A stretch of DNA of 64,000 nt from Deltaproteobacteria bacterium. Lineage in GTDB: Bacteria; Desulfobacterota; Desulfobulbia; Desulfobulbales; Desulfurivibrionaceae. Both the position numbers and the translations under genes were made by a program. The notes under the pieces were generated by a model. The model was not told the DNA's origin, did not search any database, and was given only the letters and a program-made list of their open reading frames with translations. Numbering within the stretch: the first letter of the stretch is position 1; each line of letters starts with the position of its first letter. The stretch covers positions 1 to 64,000 of the forward strand of contig JAPLJH010000078.1 of NCBI GenBank assembly GCA_026388695.1, given 5' to 3'. Of this stretch, positions 14,436 through 23,425 are shown one piece after another.

Positions 14436-16769
14436 CTACTCCCGTTTATCCTCCAACGTTTCCCTGGCAGCTGGCCGCGTTGTCGCAGGCGGCTTCTCGC
14501 CAATCCCCTGGCGCAGGCCCTGCATCTTTTCCTGAAACTTCTTGATGTACTGCTCCAACACGTCGTCGGATTCGATCACATAGGGGGTGATCATCACCAG
14601 GAGTTCGGTCTTGGCGGTGCTCTTTTTTCCATACTTGAAGGCCCATCCCAGCAGCGGGATATCGCCCAACAGCGGTATCTTGTTTTCCTCGTTGGTGGTG
14701 CCTTTCTTGATCAGGCCTCCCAGCATGATGGATTGGCCGTTCTTCACCGCCAGCTTTGTCTTGAGTTCCCTGGTTGAGAAGATCGGAGAGGAAGGTCCGC
14801 CCAATTCCGTATTTTTCCTCGCCTCGCTCACCTGCTGGTCAACATCGAGGATAATCAGCCCGTCGTGGTTGATCCGCGGTCTGACCTTAAGGATGGTGCC
14901 CGTATCCTTGTACTGGACGGTGGAGGTTTGCAGGGCGGTTGAGTTCAGGGGTACGGATTCCGAGGTGACAATGGGCACCTGATCGCCCACATTGACGTAG
15001 GCCTGTTCGTTGTTGAGCACCAGAATCTGGGGGGAGGAGAGCAGGGAGACATCGGTCTGCGCGGCGATGGCGTTGAGCAGCCCGACAAGATCGCCGGAGC
15101 TGTTGAAGATCGAATAGGCGAACCCGTACGCCTTGCCCACCGGCTCGTTGATTTTTTTCAAGCCGGAGGTTGCGGCGGACCCGGCGGTGGTGGAAAAATA
15201 CTGGCTGTATTTCGAGCCGTTGATGTTGAGCTTGTTGTTCTTCAAGGCCCATTCGATGCCGAACTCCCAGGAATCGTTGAGGGTCACCTCGGCCACCATC
15301 ACTTCGATGAGCACCTGGCGGGGCAAGTTGTCCAGCCGCTCCAGCAGCTTGAGCAGGCGAAGATAGTCCGCCCTCTCTGCTCGGATCAAGATAATATTGC
15401 GGCCATCATCGGCTAACAGGCTTGGCTCGCCGCCGAACTGTAGGCTGGTGGCGTTTTTACCGCTCCGCTTGCTGTTACCTGTCCGCGACGAACTAGTCTT
15501 GCCAAGGGATTCCGACTTGCCAACCCCCGATGCATCACTCCCGCCCTCCGACTTTAGCTCGGTGGACTTTTGCCCGGTCAGACTCTTGCTTGAACTGTCC
15601 CCGCTTCCGCCGGACAGAGAGGACGATTTGTTCAGCCCTCCTGCCCCGTTTTCCCGCTCAAGGCCTGATTTCATCTGCTCGGCAGCCGGGGCGGCCTCGC
15701 CCCCGGAGATAAAGTTGTTTACCAGGGCCGCCAGCTCCGAGGCCACCGAGTTGCGCACGTTGTACAGATAGACAGGCTCGCGCCCCTCGGCGGGCACGAC
15801 ATCCAGCTCCCTGATCCAGCGGTCGGTGCTCTCCAGCAGCTGTTCGCTTTTGCTGATCAGGAGCAGGGAATTGACCCGCTCCAGGGCGATGATGGAAACC
15901 GACTCATGGTCCTTGGGGTTCACCGTCATGGCGGTGAGAATTTCCTGCAACTCATCCCGCAGGGTGAAGAGCGGCGCATTCTCCACCCGCACCATCCGCA
16001 CCTTGAGCGCGGCAAGCGGCGAGACGTCAAGGCGGGACAGGACACTTACGATATCCAGCACCTTGCCCTCAAAATCGCTGACAATCAGGGTGTTCTGGCT
16101 GGCGAGATTATAGATGGTGCCGATCTCGGAGAGATACGGCTCCACCAGCTTCTGGGCCTCGGTCGAAGCAAGATGCGCCACCGGGATGATCTGCACCACC
16201 AACCGCGAGGAGGCCTTAAGCGACCCGGACTCGCCCGGCCCGTAAATCTGCTGGGGCACCCCGCCCTTGGAGGGGTGGATGGAGTAATAATCGCCCTCGT
16301 TGCGTACGTCCAGCCCGTTGACGTGCAGAATCTTCTGGAACACCCCGAACAACTGGTCCTTAGGGATTTTCTGGGCGGAATGGATATTGACGCTGCCTTT
16401 GACCTTGGGATCGACGATGTAGTTGATGCCAAGGGTTTCGGAGATGACCTGGATGAATTCGTAGATATCGGCATTGTCAAAATTGAGCAGGATCCCGTCC
16501 GCTGGCTCGGCCTTATGCGGCATTGCCCCGGCCTGGGCCTTTGGCCCCTCAGGCGCTGGGGCTGCCGAGGCGCTCATGTCCTTGCTTCGGGGCGGCTGGA
16601 CGACGGCTTCCTTGCCCGGCTCCTGGGTCTGATCTTTTGCCGGGGTTCTCACGATCTGGTCGTTGATTTCCTTGAGATCGACCCAGGGCCGGGTGGTCTG
16701 AGGCGCACAGCCCTGACCGAGGACGAGCAAAAGAAGAACAAGCAGGATATGACTCTGGCGAGGCTTCAT
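14436..16769 (-). CDS. gspD: Type II secretion outer-membrane secretin GspD
   Basis: 777 aa. The lipoprotein signal (LVLGQGC|AP) suggests self-piloting to the outer membrane. The N0 domain (ILLNFDNADIYEFIQVISETLG), N1-N3 repeats and the secretin core (VLIEVMVAEVTL ... VPIVTSESVPL ... IPLLGDIPLLGWAF) are in the usual order, and LLVMITPYVI closes the barrel. A Ser/Gly-rich low-complexity insertion (about 370-440) interrupts the N3 region. The protein forms the multimeric channel through which folded proteins leave the periplasm. It is the last gene of the gsp operon, 37 nt after gspC. Confidence 0.95.
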   Translation of the reverse strand: MKPRQSHILLVLLLLVLGQGCAPQTTRPWVDLKEINDQIVRTPAKDQTQEPGKEAVVQPPRSKDMSASAAPAPEGPKAQAGAMPHKAEPADGILLNFDNADIYEFIQVISETLGINYIVDPKVKGSVNIHSAQKIPKDQLFGVFQKILHVNGLDVRNEGDYYSIHPSKGGVPQQIYGPGESGSLKASSRLVVQIIPVAHLASTEAQKLVEPYLSEIGTIYNLASQNTLIVSDFEGKVLDIVSVLSRLDVSPLAALKVRMVRVENAPLFTLRDELQEILTAMTVNPKDHESVSIIALERVNSLLLISKSEQLLESTDRWIRELDVVPAEGREPVYLYNVRNSVASELAALVNNFISGGEAAPAAEQMKSGLERENGAGGLNKSSSLSGGSGDSSSKSLTGQKSTELKSEGGSDASGVGKSESLGKTSSSRTGNSKRSGKNATSLQFGGEPSLLADDGRNIILIRAERADYLRLLKLLERLDNLPRQVLIEVMVAEVTLNDSWEFGIEWALKNNKLNINGSKYSQYFSTTAGSAATSGLKKINEPVGKAYGFAYSIFNSSGDLVGLLNAIAAQTDVSLLSSPQILVLNNEQAYVNVGDQVPIVTSESVPLNSTALQTSTVQYKDTGTILKVRPRINHDGLIILDVDQQVSEARKNTELGGPSSPIFSTRELKTKLAVKNGQSIMLGGLIKKGTTNEENKIPLLGDIPLLGWAFKYGKKSTAKTELLVMITPYVIESDDVLEQYIKKFQEKMQGLRQGIGEKPPATTRPAARETLEDKRE

Positions 16770-16806
16770 GGACGGATTCCCTTTTTTGTGGTTCTGGAGG
16801 TTATCA

Positions 16807-17556
16807 TCATTCTGGTGGCGGCTCCAGGCGCTTACGCAGCGGCTTTTTCCGCAATTCCTCGTCGCTCGGCATGGGCTGAATCGGTTTTTTCGGCACGGAA
16901 AGCCGCGGCGGCTCCGCGGCTTTTACGGCAGGAGCGGCTGCCGGGACAGGAACCGGCGGCGCATTCTGCCCCGGAGCCTGAGGCGCTGGCATCTGCCCGC
17001 TCGGCCCACGGCTGGACAGGGGTGTCGGAGCAAGACCCCGATCCTTTGCCTTGTCGTACAATACTTTGGTTATCTGCTGACCATCCCGGCTGAAGATGAT
17101 CTTTTCCGGCAGAATCTCCGTGACCTTGTAACCGTTGACCGTATCACCGACCGCAACCCGCAAAAACCCCTGCTTCTGCGCACCGCCGCCGGATGCATCC
17201 TCCGCGCCTCCCAGAGAAAAACTGAGCAGGGCCTTGGGTTTGTCGGCGATGATAGAACCGCTGTAGTGAATTTTGTCGATGGCCACGTTCGCGGCATTCT
17301 GGGCCTTGCCGCTTTTTCCGCCTCCGGCAAGGCTGCGCTCGGCATTGAAGAGATAGCCCTGATTGAGATCAGGCGGCGCGACTGGCGGGGTGGGTTGCAG
17401 GCTCTGTAGCCCCGGCGGCATTGTAGCCGGGGCCTCTTTTTTCCCCTTGACCGTAAGGCTCCGCAAGGGGTCATCCCGCAAGACCGAGACCAGCCCCCAG
17501 GCCTGAGTCAACAGGACCAGCAGAAGCGCAACCGCCATGGCGAGCCGAGTGGTCAT
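16807..17556 (-). CDS. gspC: Type II secretion inner-membrane protein GspC
   Basis: 249 aa. One N-terminal membrane helix (LAMAVALLLVLLTQAWGL) is followed by a proline-rich linker and a homology region (AIDKIHYSGSIIADKPKALLSFSLG ... FLRVAVGDTVNGYKVTEILPEKIIFSRDG). This is the HR domain that docks GspC on the secretin N0 domain. The C-terminus is a long Pro/Ala-rich tail without a PDZ domain. It overlaps gspM by four nt. Divergent members are also annotated as general secretion protein GspB/PulB-like, so the symbol is fairly but not fully certain. Confidence 0.8.
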   Translation of the reverse strand: MTTRLAMAVALLLVLLTQAWGLVSVLRDDPLRSLTVKGKKEAPATMPPGLQSLQPTPPVAPPDLNQGYLFNAERSLAGGGKSGKAQNAANVAIDKIHYSGSIIADKPKALLSFSLGGAEDASGGGAQKQGFLRVAVGDTVNGYKVTEILPEKIIFSRDGQQITKVLYDKAKDRGLAPTPLSSRGPSGQMPAPQAPGQNAPPVPVPAAAPAVKAAEPPRLSVPKKPIQPMPSDEELRKKPLRKRLEPPPE

Positions 17557-18137
17557 ATCGCCTTGTCGGCCTCCTTGCCGATTTTGTAATACCCGCGAAC
17601 ATCCAGGGAAATCTTCAGCTCTCCGGGCTTGAAGGGCTTGACCGAGAGGCTTTCGATCCGGAAAAACTTCTTGCTGGCGTAGCGGCTGTGCAGGAACTTG
17701 CCCAGATCATCAAGCGCGCCGGACATCCGAATCTTGATGGCGATCTCGCCGTGTTCCTTGCGGTCGCCCCCGCTCCCTTCGCCTGCCCGCACCGGCTGGA
17801 TGAACTCCGGCTCAAGCCCGGCGTTGGTCACCTCCGATTGCAGCATGATCTGCATGGCCGAGGCGACCTTTTCCTCATTTTCGCCCTGGAACAAAAAGGT
17901 CTCCAGCTGCTGCTGCTGGCGGGCCAGCAGGGCGACCCGGTCCTCGATCTCGGGCAAGCGCTGCACCGCCTCGCGGTATTGCGCCAGCATGGCCATGCGC
18001 TCCTCAAGCTCCGCCTGGCGGGAATCGAAATAGCCCCAGGCCCAATTGCCGAGGTTGGCGACCAGCAGCACCGCCGCCGCTCCCACGAGGAGATGCCGCC
18101 GGTCGAACCGGTGGATGAACTCCACGATCTGGTTCAT
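17553..18137 (-). CDS. gspM: Type II secretion assembly protein GspM (PilO-like)
   Basis: 194 aa. A short cytoplasmic N-terminus and one membrane helix (HLLVGAAAVLLVANLGNWAW) are followed by a coiled coil (SRQAELEERMAMLAQYREAV ... LLARQQQQLETFL) and a ferredoxin-like periplasmic domain. This matches GspM/PilO, which pairs with GspL on the inner-membrane platform. It overlaps gspL and gspC by four nt each, indicating translational coupling. Confidence 0.8.
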   Translation of the reverse strand: MNQIVEFIHRFDRRHLLVGAAAVLLVANLGNWAWGYFDSRQAELEERMAMLAQYREAVQRLPEIEDRVALLARQQQQLETFLFQGENEEKVASAMQIMLQSEVTNAGLEPEFIQPVRAGEGSGGDRKEHGEIAIKIRMSGALDDLGKFLHSRYASKKFFRIESLSVKPFKPGELKISLDVRGYYKIGKEADKAI

Positions 18138-19276
18138 GGCAGGGTGATCTCCATCTGGAAATAATTTTTGTTGTTGCGGCGGCTGGTGGATTTGAGACTC
18201 ACCTCGCCAAACCCTTGCAGGCTGGTGGACACCTCGCCCATGTCGTCGGCATACCCATCGAGATAGAGGATGGCTGCCTCTTTCTTTTCCATGCGGAGCT
18301 GCTCCAGATAGGACGAAGCCGGGAGCTTGGCGGTCAGGTTGGTCAGCAGGGCCAGGAGATCGGGATTCTTGCCGATCTCCTCCAGCCGGGCGATTTCCTT
18401 TTTGCTCTGGCTTTCCTTGTTGCCCAGGGCGTTGATCTTTTTCATGGTCGGCTGGAGCTGGGCGATCTCCGCTTCAACCCGGTTGCTGGTGGCATGGTAG
18501 CGGTATTCCTTCATGCCCAGGAACAAAAACAGGGAAAGCACATTGAGCAGGGCCAGCCCGGCAATGAGGAACTTGAAATAATCAGGCCGCCGAAAGGAGG
18601 CGGGCAGCAGATTAAAGGACTTTCCCAGGGGCTCATCGGCCAGCAGGCTGTCGGCATCGGCAAAGCCGCTGTCTGCGGAAGCCCCAGGGCAATACACCTC
18701 ATCACAGCCACTCAGCTCCATGGCCTCGCCAATCGTTGGCATGGACGGGCAGAGCAGCCGTTGGCGCAGACGGCCATTGACAAAAGTCAGGAGCGTGGCC
18801 ATACCGCCGGGCAGCAGCAAGGCCCATTTTTTCTTGGATTGACCGCGCCCTAGATACCGCTGACTCAGGGGGAACAGGCCCACCAGACTGTGCCCGTTTG
18901 CGGTCAGCTCCTGCAACTGAGGGGCAATGGCCTCTTCCGGCATGGCGTAGAGGGTGACTGCTGTTTCCTTGTTGCGCCGCTCCGTTTCGTAGCTGGAAAA
19001 ACAGGCGTCTGCAGGAAAAGGCAGGAGCATCTCCATCTGATAGCCCATGGCCTGCTTGATGCCCGAGGCCTTCACCGGCAGGCTGAACTGTTTACAGAAC
19101 AGCAACTCCTCGGCAACGTACACGGTTACCGCCGGGCCGGCCTTCTGCTGGGGGAGCAGACCTATCCTGGTCAGCAGCCGGGTGATCACGACCTCCACCG
19201 GATGCGGCTTGGCTTGTGGGCCTGCCTCCAGATGGACGGCGCCCTGATCGGTGATGATCACCTCCGCCCCTCTCAT
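18134..19276 (-). CDS. gspL: Type II secretion assembly protein GspL
   Basis: 380 aa. The N-terminal half resembles the actin-like cytoplasmic domain of GspL/PilM (VTVYVAEELLFCKQFSLP, MGYQMEMLLPFPAD). A membrane helix (FLIAGLALLNVLSLFLFLGM, about 244-263) follows. The C-terminal PilN-like part is coiled coil plus ferredoxin-like. GspL anchors the GspE ATPase to the membrane platform. Four-nt overlaps join it to gspK and gspM. Confidence 0.85.
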   Translation of the reverse strand: MRGAEVIITDQGAVHLEAGPQAKPHPVEVVITRLLTRIGLLPQQKAGPAVTVYVAEELLFCKQFSLPVKASGIKQAMGYQMEMLLPFPADACFSSYETERRNKETAVTLYAMPEEAIAPQLQELTANGHSLVGLFPLSQRYLGRGQSKKKWALLLPGGMATLLTFVNGRLRQRLLCPSMPTIGEAMELSGCDEVYCPGASADSGFADADSLLADEPLGKSFNLLPASFRRPDYFKFLIAGLALLNVLSLFLFLGMKEYRYHATSNRVEAEIAQLQPTMKKINALGNKESQSKKEIARLEEIGKNPDLLALLTNLTAKLPASSYLEQLRMEKKEAAILYLDGYADDMGEVSTSLQGFGEVSLKSTSRRNNKNYFQMEITLP

Positions 19277-20265
19277 GAGTAGCGCTCCTGCCAGGAAAGA
19301 ATCTGATAGCCGTTGGCCAGAATCCGCACCAGGGCGTTGATGGTCAGGCCGGGGCCTGCCTGCTTGCCCGCAGCATCCGGTGCGCCAGCCTGTCCGGTGG
19401 CGGTGATGGTGTAATAGAGGCTTGAGGTTCCATCCTCGTAGCGGAGAAACGGCTCAAGCTCGGAAAAGCGCGCATCCCCGATGATCTGCCGGGTCATGGC
19501 GGCGTTGAGGGCGCCCTGGAGCTGGCGGACCTCATAATAGGCCTGCCGCCGGGCCTCGTCGCCGTTCACGACAAAGTCGAGCATGGTCGGGGTGAGGCTG
19601 TTGACATTGATCCCCTTTTCCGGGTTATGGACGGTAAAGGCCTCCTCCGCCTCAAACTTCCCGGCCAGAAGCTCGGTGCCGCGCAGGAGAAAAAACTCCC
19701 CCGGGTCTTCGATTCTGCCATTTCTCGGGATGTAGGGGTCGGGCAGGTGCATGTAGTATTCCTGTTCAGCGCCGTTGAGCCGCACCAGATTATCCGGGTC
19801 CCGCCAGTCTTGCAGCGAGGCGATGACCACGCCTGCCTGCTCCAGGCTGAACTTGCGGTATCGCAGAAAAAGCTCCAGCAGCCTCGGTTCGGAGGCGTTG
19901 AGGTCTATCTTGCCGGACTCGTTGGCCGCATAATACCGGACCTGCCCCCCCTTCAAGGGATGGGTGTACTGCCGCCCGCCAACCAGCCGCCCGTATGCGC
20001 GTTCCGCCTCCAGGGCGATGGGCTTGTCCATGAGGCGAAACAGCGCGATATTGAAACCTGCCTCGGCCAGGATCGCTGCCCGGTCGCGGTCTTTGGCGTT
20101 GGCGGCCAGGCGTTGCTCGGTGCGCACATCCAGGCTGAGCTGCGAGGCGAGAAAACTGGCCAGCAGCAGCACCATGATGACGACCAGCAGGGCAAAACCC
20201 CGATTATTGCTGGCAACCATGCCCTTGGGCAGACGGCATTGGGTAATCGATACCATAGTCTTCAC
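19273..20265 (-). CDS. gspK: Type II secretion minor pseudopilin GspK
   Basis: 330 aa. The prepilin leader NNRG|FALLVVIMVLLLASFLA is present; position +5 is not the usual Glu, as is normal for GspK. The large helical C-terminal domain (SGKIDLNASEPRLLELFL, FFLLRGTELLAG, KGINVNSLTPTML) is characteristic of the pilus-tip protein with bound calcium. Its start overlaps the gspI stop by four nt. Confidence 0.93.
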   Translation of the reverse strand: MKTMVSITQCRLPKGMVASNNRGFALLVVIMVLLLASFLASQLSLDVRTEQRLAANAKDRDRAAILAEAGFNIALFRLMDKPIALEAERAYGRLVGGRQYTHPLKGGQVRYYAANESGKIDLNASEPRLLELFLRYRKFSLEQAGVVIASLQDWRDPDNLVRLNGAEQEYYMHLPDPYIPRNGRIEDPGEFFLLRGTELLAGKFEAEEAFTVHNPEKGINVNSLTPTMLDFVVNGDEARRQAYYEVRQLQGALNAAMTRQIIGDARFSELEPFLRYEDGTSSLYYTITATGQAGAPDAAGKQAGPGLTINALVRILANGYQILSWQERYS

Positions 20266-20576
20266 CGCTTTTCAAGCCTCACGGTTTCCAACTGGCCGTC
20301 TTTACTGCCAATTTTTTTCAGGACAAATTTCTGCCCCAAAACCAGCACCTCGCCGGCAAGATCCGTCCCCCGCAGTTGCTGCTCAAGGGCCAGGGCGTCG
20401 CGCAAATCGGCGGCCCGGCCCTTTTCCAGCCGGAAGATATTGACGCTGGACTGGGAGAAATTCTGCAACACCGCCACATAGGCCAGGCTGAGGATGAGCA
20501 CCGCCACCAGCACCTCCAGCAGGGTAAAGCCCTGCGGGGAACAACTACCCAAAGCCCTGGGTCCCGACCTCGCCAT
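20262..20576 (-). CDS. gspI: Type II secretion minor pseudopilin GspI
   Basis: 104 aa with leader SPQG|FTLLEVLVAVLILSLAYVAV, including the conserved Glu at +5 needed for methylation and assembly. The short globular part matches GspI, which forms the pseudopilus tip complex with GspJ and GspK. It starts directly after the gspJ stop. Confidence 0.92.
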   Translation of the reverse strand: MARSGPRALGSCSPQGFTLLEVLVAVLILSLAYVAVLQNFSQSSVNIFRLEKGRAADLRDALALEQQLRGTDLAGEVLVLGQKFVLKKIGSKDGQLETVRLEKR

Positions 20577-21140
20577 CTATTGCCCTCCGCCCGAAAAGCT
20601 CGGGGTCGAGCCGCCGGGGGGCAGGCATTTGGGAACAAAGGCGAACGACTCCCCGTCCAAGGTCACGGTCACCCTGCTTTGTTGCGGGTCGTAGGCCAGG
20701 GACACTGGCCGATCCGAGGCATACATCTTCTCCATCTCGCTGAACTCGGGCAGATACTGCTCGCCGTAGTCGGTGTTGAAATAATCCTTTTTTTCCAGGT
20801 AATAGAGGGCCTGCTCGGAAGGATTGACCCGATACACCGCAAGCACGGAACCAACATTTCGGTGCAGCAGAGGCTGGCGGGTGATAATGCGCAGCACCCC
20901 GTCGCCGCCGGATATCTCCACCCTGCCGAAACGCAGATCGTACCAGGCCCCGTTCACCTGCCGCCGCAGAAGGCTGAGCAGATTTTTTTCCCGGCTCAGG
21001 GTTTCCAGATGCTTCTCCCCTCTGGCGCTGAAGGTGATCCCCACGTTGAGCACGGAATAGATCATGGTGCTGACCATGCCGAGGAGCACCACGGCAATGA
21101 GCAGTTCAAACAGGGTGATCCCGCGCTGGCCGCCCGTCAT
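20577..21140 (-). CDS. gspJ: Type II secretion minor pseudopilin GspJ
   Basis: 187 aa with leader GQRG|ITLFELLIAVVLLGMVSTMIYSV, keeping the +5 Glu. The beta-rich C-terminal part (LSLLRRQVNGAWYDLRFG ... ALYYLEKKDYFN) fits GspJ. It overlaps gspH by four nt. The tip complex GspI-J-K primes pseudopilus growth in the inner membrane. Confidence 0.9.
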   Translation of the reverse strand: MTGGQRGITLFELLIAVVLLGMVSTMIYSVLNVGITFSARGEKHLETLSREKNLLSLLRRQVNGAWYDLRFGRVEISGGDGVLRIITRQPLLHRNVGSVLAVYRVNPSEQALYYLEKKDYFNTDYGEQYLPEFSEMEKMYASDRPVSLAYDPQQSRVTVTLDGESFAFVPKCLPPGGSTPSFSGGGQ

Positions 21141-21682
21141 TGCCGCACCGGGATGCCGGTGAGCGGATCGATCAGAAACTCCTGGGAGCGACGGCCCATG
21201 CGGGAGACCATCCTGCCCGGCGTTGCCAGTCCGTCCGGGTAAAAAACCAGGGTTTCCGGCCTGAACTCAAAAACCGCGCCCTCGGAAAGCTCGACCTCTT
21301 TTTTTTCCTCCACCGCACCGCTGAAGGTGAGCTGATGGGCCTGTCCATCAAACCGCATCTCCACCGGCCTGCCCTTACCCACCGCCATAAGCCGGGCATA
21401 GCGGGTGCCAGCGACCAAGGCTGCGGTCTGCTTGCGAAAATTCAGCTTATCGAGAAACCGGCCCGTGGCCGGAGCCACCACCCCGGCCATGATGCCCAGC
21501 AGGGCCAGGACCATGATCAGCTCGATGAGGGAAAAACCCCGCTTGCCGAGGATGGGACAGCCCCGAAATAATAGCCGCTTCGCAGTGCCGCAGATGCGCG
21601 AAAGAGGTCTGTCCGCTATACTTAAAGTATGCGGACATGGCCGATGACAAAGCAGATGTGGTGCTGCGGAGCGGCTACTCAT
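21137..21682 (-). CDS. gspH: Minor pseudopilin GspH with a repeat-derived leader insertion
   Basis: 181 aa. The mature part begins GKRG|FSLIELIMVLALLGIMAGVV, with the +5 Glu. The start ATG lies two nt after the gspF stop, the expected coupled position. Yet 47 residues precede the cleavage site instead of the usual 6-15. Residues 3-36 are encoded by repeat element A. Removing those 102 bp (34 codons) would give MSLLFRGCPILGKRGFSLIEL, a normal leader, so the element appears inserted in frame. No alternative ATG, GTG or TTG start lies between the element and the leader. Whether prepilin peptidase still processes it is unknown. Confidence 0.88.
   Translation of the reverse strand: MSSRSAAPHLLCHRPCPHTLSIADRPLSRICGTAKRLLFRGCPILGKRGFSLIELIMVLALLGIMAGVVAPATGRFLDKLNFRKQTAALVAGTRYARLMAVGKGRPVEMRFDGQAHQLTFSGAVEEKKEVELSEGAVFEFRPETLVFYPDGLATPGRMVSRMGRRSQEFLIDPLTGIPVRQ
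21573..21676 (-). repeat. Palindromic repeat family A, copy 1 (inside gspH)
   Basis: A 102-104 bp imperfect palindrome. Outer arms are AGCCGCT-CGCAG / CTGCG-AGCGGCT. The inner hairpin is GTCCGCATACTT / AAGTATGCGGAC. Conserved internal tracts are CCGCAGATGCGCGAAAGAGG on one side and GGCCGATGACAAAGCAGATG on the other. Copy 2 is at 40498-40599. Arms and apex differ between the copies but remain paired. Confidence 0.85.
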
Positions 21683-21684
21683 GG

Positions 21685-22908
21685 TTAGCCTGCGATATCG
21701 TTGATACTGAGAATAACCGAAAGCATGGAGATCACCACATAGCCTGCAACCACGGCGATGAGCAGGATAAAGATCGGCTCGACCATGGCGGTGAGCCGCT
21801 TGATCCGCTCCTTGAGCTCCTTTTCAAAATGATCGGCGATCTGGCCGCACATCTCCCCCACCCTGCCCGACTCCTCGCCGATGGAGAGCAGTTCGGTGGC
21901 CAGTTCGGGAAAGAGCTTTTCCGCGCTCAAGCGCTCGCCGATGCGGCGGCCTTCCTGGAGGGCGCGGGTGGCCTGGTTGAGCAGGCGGCGGTATTCGGCG
22001 TTCACCGCCACGCCGCTACCGATCTTAAGAGCCGCTGCCAGATGGACGCCGTTGTTGACCAATACCTCGATGGTTCGGAATATCCGGGTGGTCTCCAGGT
22101 TGCGGACAAAGCTGGACAGCACCGGAATCCGCAAGGCCCAGTGGTCCAGGCGGGCCTTGCCGTCCGCGCTTTTGAAATACCGCCAGGCGGCCATTGGCGG
22201 CCCCACCAGCACCAAGGCCGTCAACAGCGGGTGGCTGCCGATCCACTTGGCCGTGGCCATGAGCATCACCACATGGCCGGGCAGTTGCTGGCCCATGCCC
22301 TCGAAGAGAACCTCGAATCGGGGCAGGATGGTGGTCAGCAGGATGATGATCGCAAGAAAACCGACGGCCAGAAGGAAAAGCGGGTAGATGGAGGCGGAGA
22401 TCACGTACTGCTGGAGTTCCTGAAAAGTCGCCTGGTAGCCTGCGATCTTCATCAGCATGGCGGGCAGGATGCCGCCCTCTTCCCCGGCCCGGACGATGTT
22501 GATGTACATGGGGGAGAAATGCGGATAATCGGCCAGGGCCTGGGAAAAGGATTTGCCTTCCTTGATCTTTTGCTCCAGCTCGCTGACAAACTGCTGAAAA
22601 ACGGGTTTGTGGCTGTGCCGCTTCATCACCCGCAGCGCCTGATCCAGGGCCAGACCGCTTTTGAGCAACAGGCCGATCTGGTTGGTGAAAAACTCGATAT
22701 CCGCCCGGTTCAGCTTTTCCTGGCGGAAACGGAAGCGCAGGCTAAAACCCTGGGGCAGGCCCAGGCCGCCTCCTTGGCGGCGGATGTTCAGGGGCCGCAG
22801 GCCCTGCTGCATCAGGCGTTTGGCCGCGCTTTCCTGGTCCGGGGCTTCAAGAACCCCGTCCTGGGTCTGGTTGTTGGCGTCCAGGGCTGTGTATTTAAAT
22901 TGGCTCAT
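21685..22908 (-). CDS. gspF: Type II secretion inner-membrane platform protein GspF
   Basis: 407 aa, normal length. Two homologous cytoplasmic helical domains are each followed by membrane helices: FTNQIGLLLKSGLALDQAL ... GGILPAMLMKIAGY and FRTIEVLVNNGVHLAAALKIG ... IGEESGRVGEMCGQIADHFEKEL. The hydrophobic C-terminus is IFILLIAVVAGYVVISMLSVI. It couples the ATPase GspE to pseudopilin assembly. It is separated from gspE by 517 nt of repeat family C, an unusual gap for this operon. Confidence 0.95.
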   Translation of the reverse strand: MSQFKYTALDANNQTQDGVLEAPDQESAAKRLMQQGLRPLNIRRQGGGLGLPQGFSLRFRFRQEKLNRADIEFFTNQIGLLLKSGLALDQALRVMKRHSHKPVFQQFVSELEQKIKEGKSFSQALADYPHFSPMYINIVRAGEEGGILPAMLMKIAGYQATFQELQQYVISASIYPLFLLAVGFLAIIILLTTILPRFEVLFEGMGQQLPGHVVMLMATAKWIGSHPLLTALVLVGPPMAAWRYFKSADGKARLDHWALRIPVLSSFVRNLETTRIFRTIEVLVNNGVHLAAALKIGSGVAVNAEYRRLLNQATRALQEGRRIGERLSAEKLFPELATELLSIGEESGRVGEMCGQIADHFEKELKERIKRLTAMVEPIFILLIAVVAGYVVISMLSVILSINDIAG

Positions 22909-22950
22909 CCGGGGATTCCGGGGAAATCCAGTAAAAATTTAGTATGTTCA

Positions 22951-23129
22951 TTTCTTTGCTTGCCCAAAGAAACGAACCAAAGAAAAGGCACCCTGTGTCC
23001 CTTGTCCCGCCGTGGGCGGGATGCCCTGTGCTCCTCGATGCTGCCGGGGCTTTGCAAACTCGCTGCGCTCAGACAGTGCAAATCCCCTTTTCGGCAGCCT
23101 CTCCGGTGCTCGGCGGCGTGCCAATGGGA
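22951..23129 (-). repeat. Structured repeat family C, unit 1
   Basis: Read on the minus strand: CCCATTGG..., then a stem GCTGCCG/CGGCAGC. After an AAAA bulge comes a second stem around ACTGTCTGAG-[CGCAGCG]-AGTTTG, and then ATCGAGGAGCACAGGGC and a TTTCTTTGG...CAAAGAAA end hairpin. It lies between gspE and gspF, head to head with unit 2. ORFs drawn through it in several frames are artefacts of its palindromic structure. Confidence 0.85.
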
Positions 23130-23140
23130 GTTTTTCCCTC

Positions 23141-23325
23141 CCCATTCCCCATTTGTCCTGCCGCGCCTCGCAGGCGAGGGCGGAAAAGACGCGGGAACTG
23201 TTTGAGGGCGAAGCCCGAGTTTTTCCGCGTCCCGCCCTCGTCGAGAAGCAAGGGAAGCCCGCAGGGCCAGGACTGGCTGGGGTGCCTTTTTCTTGTTTCT
23301 TCTTTTGGGCACGCAAAAGAAGAAA
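23141..23325 (+). repeat. Structured repeat family C, unit 2 (divergent)
   Basis: Same architecture as the other units with different stem sequences: GAGGGCG/CGCCCTC, GACGCGG/CCGCGTC and apex GGGCGAAGCCC, around the conserved ACTGTTTGAG/GAGTTT loop strands and the GTCGAGAAGC tail. It ends in the TTTCTTCTTTTG/CAAAAGAAGAAA hairpin. The stem changes are paired on both arms. Confidence 0.8.
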
Positions 23326-23425
23326 GGGGGAGCAATAGAAAGGTCATCGCCTTCTTCCCCGAATAATTCGGACAAACCTTTACATTGCCCCATTTTCGGT
23401 TCCCCTACAGACCCTGACCACCTCG

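Noticed and set aside
22905-23393. Several ORFs of 90-160 aa between gspF and gspE (also at 48628-48972 and 62767-63391)
   Set aside because: They are translations of repeat family C in many frames; the palindromic structure explains the long open frames.
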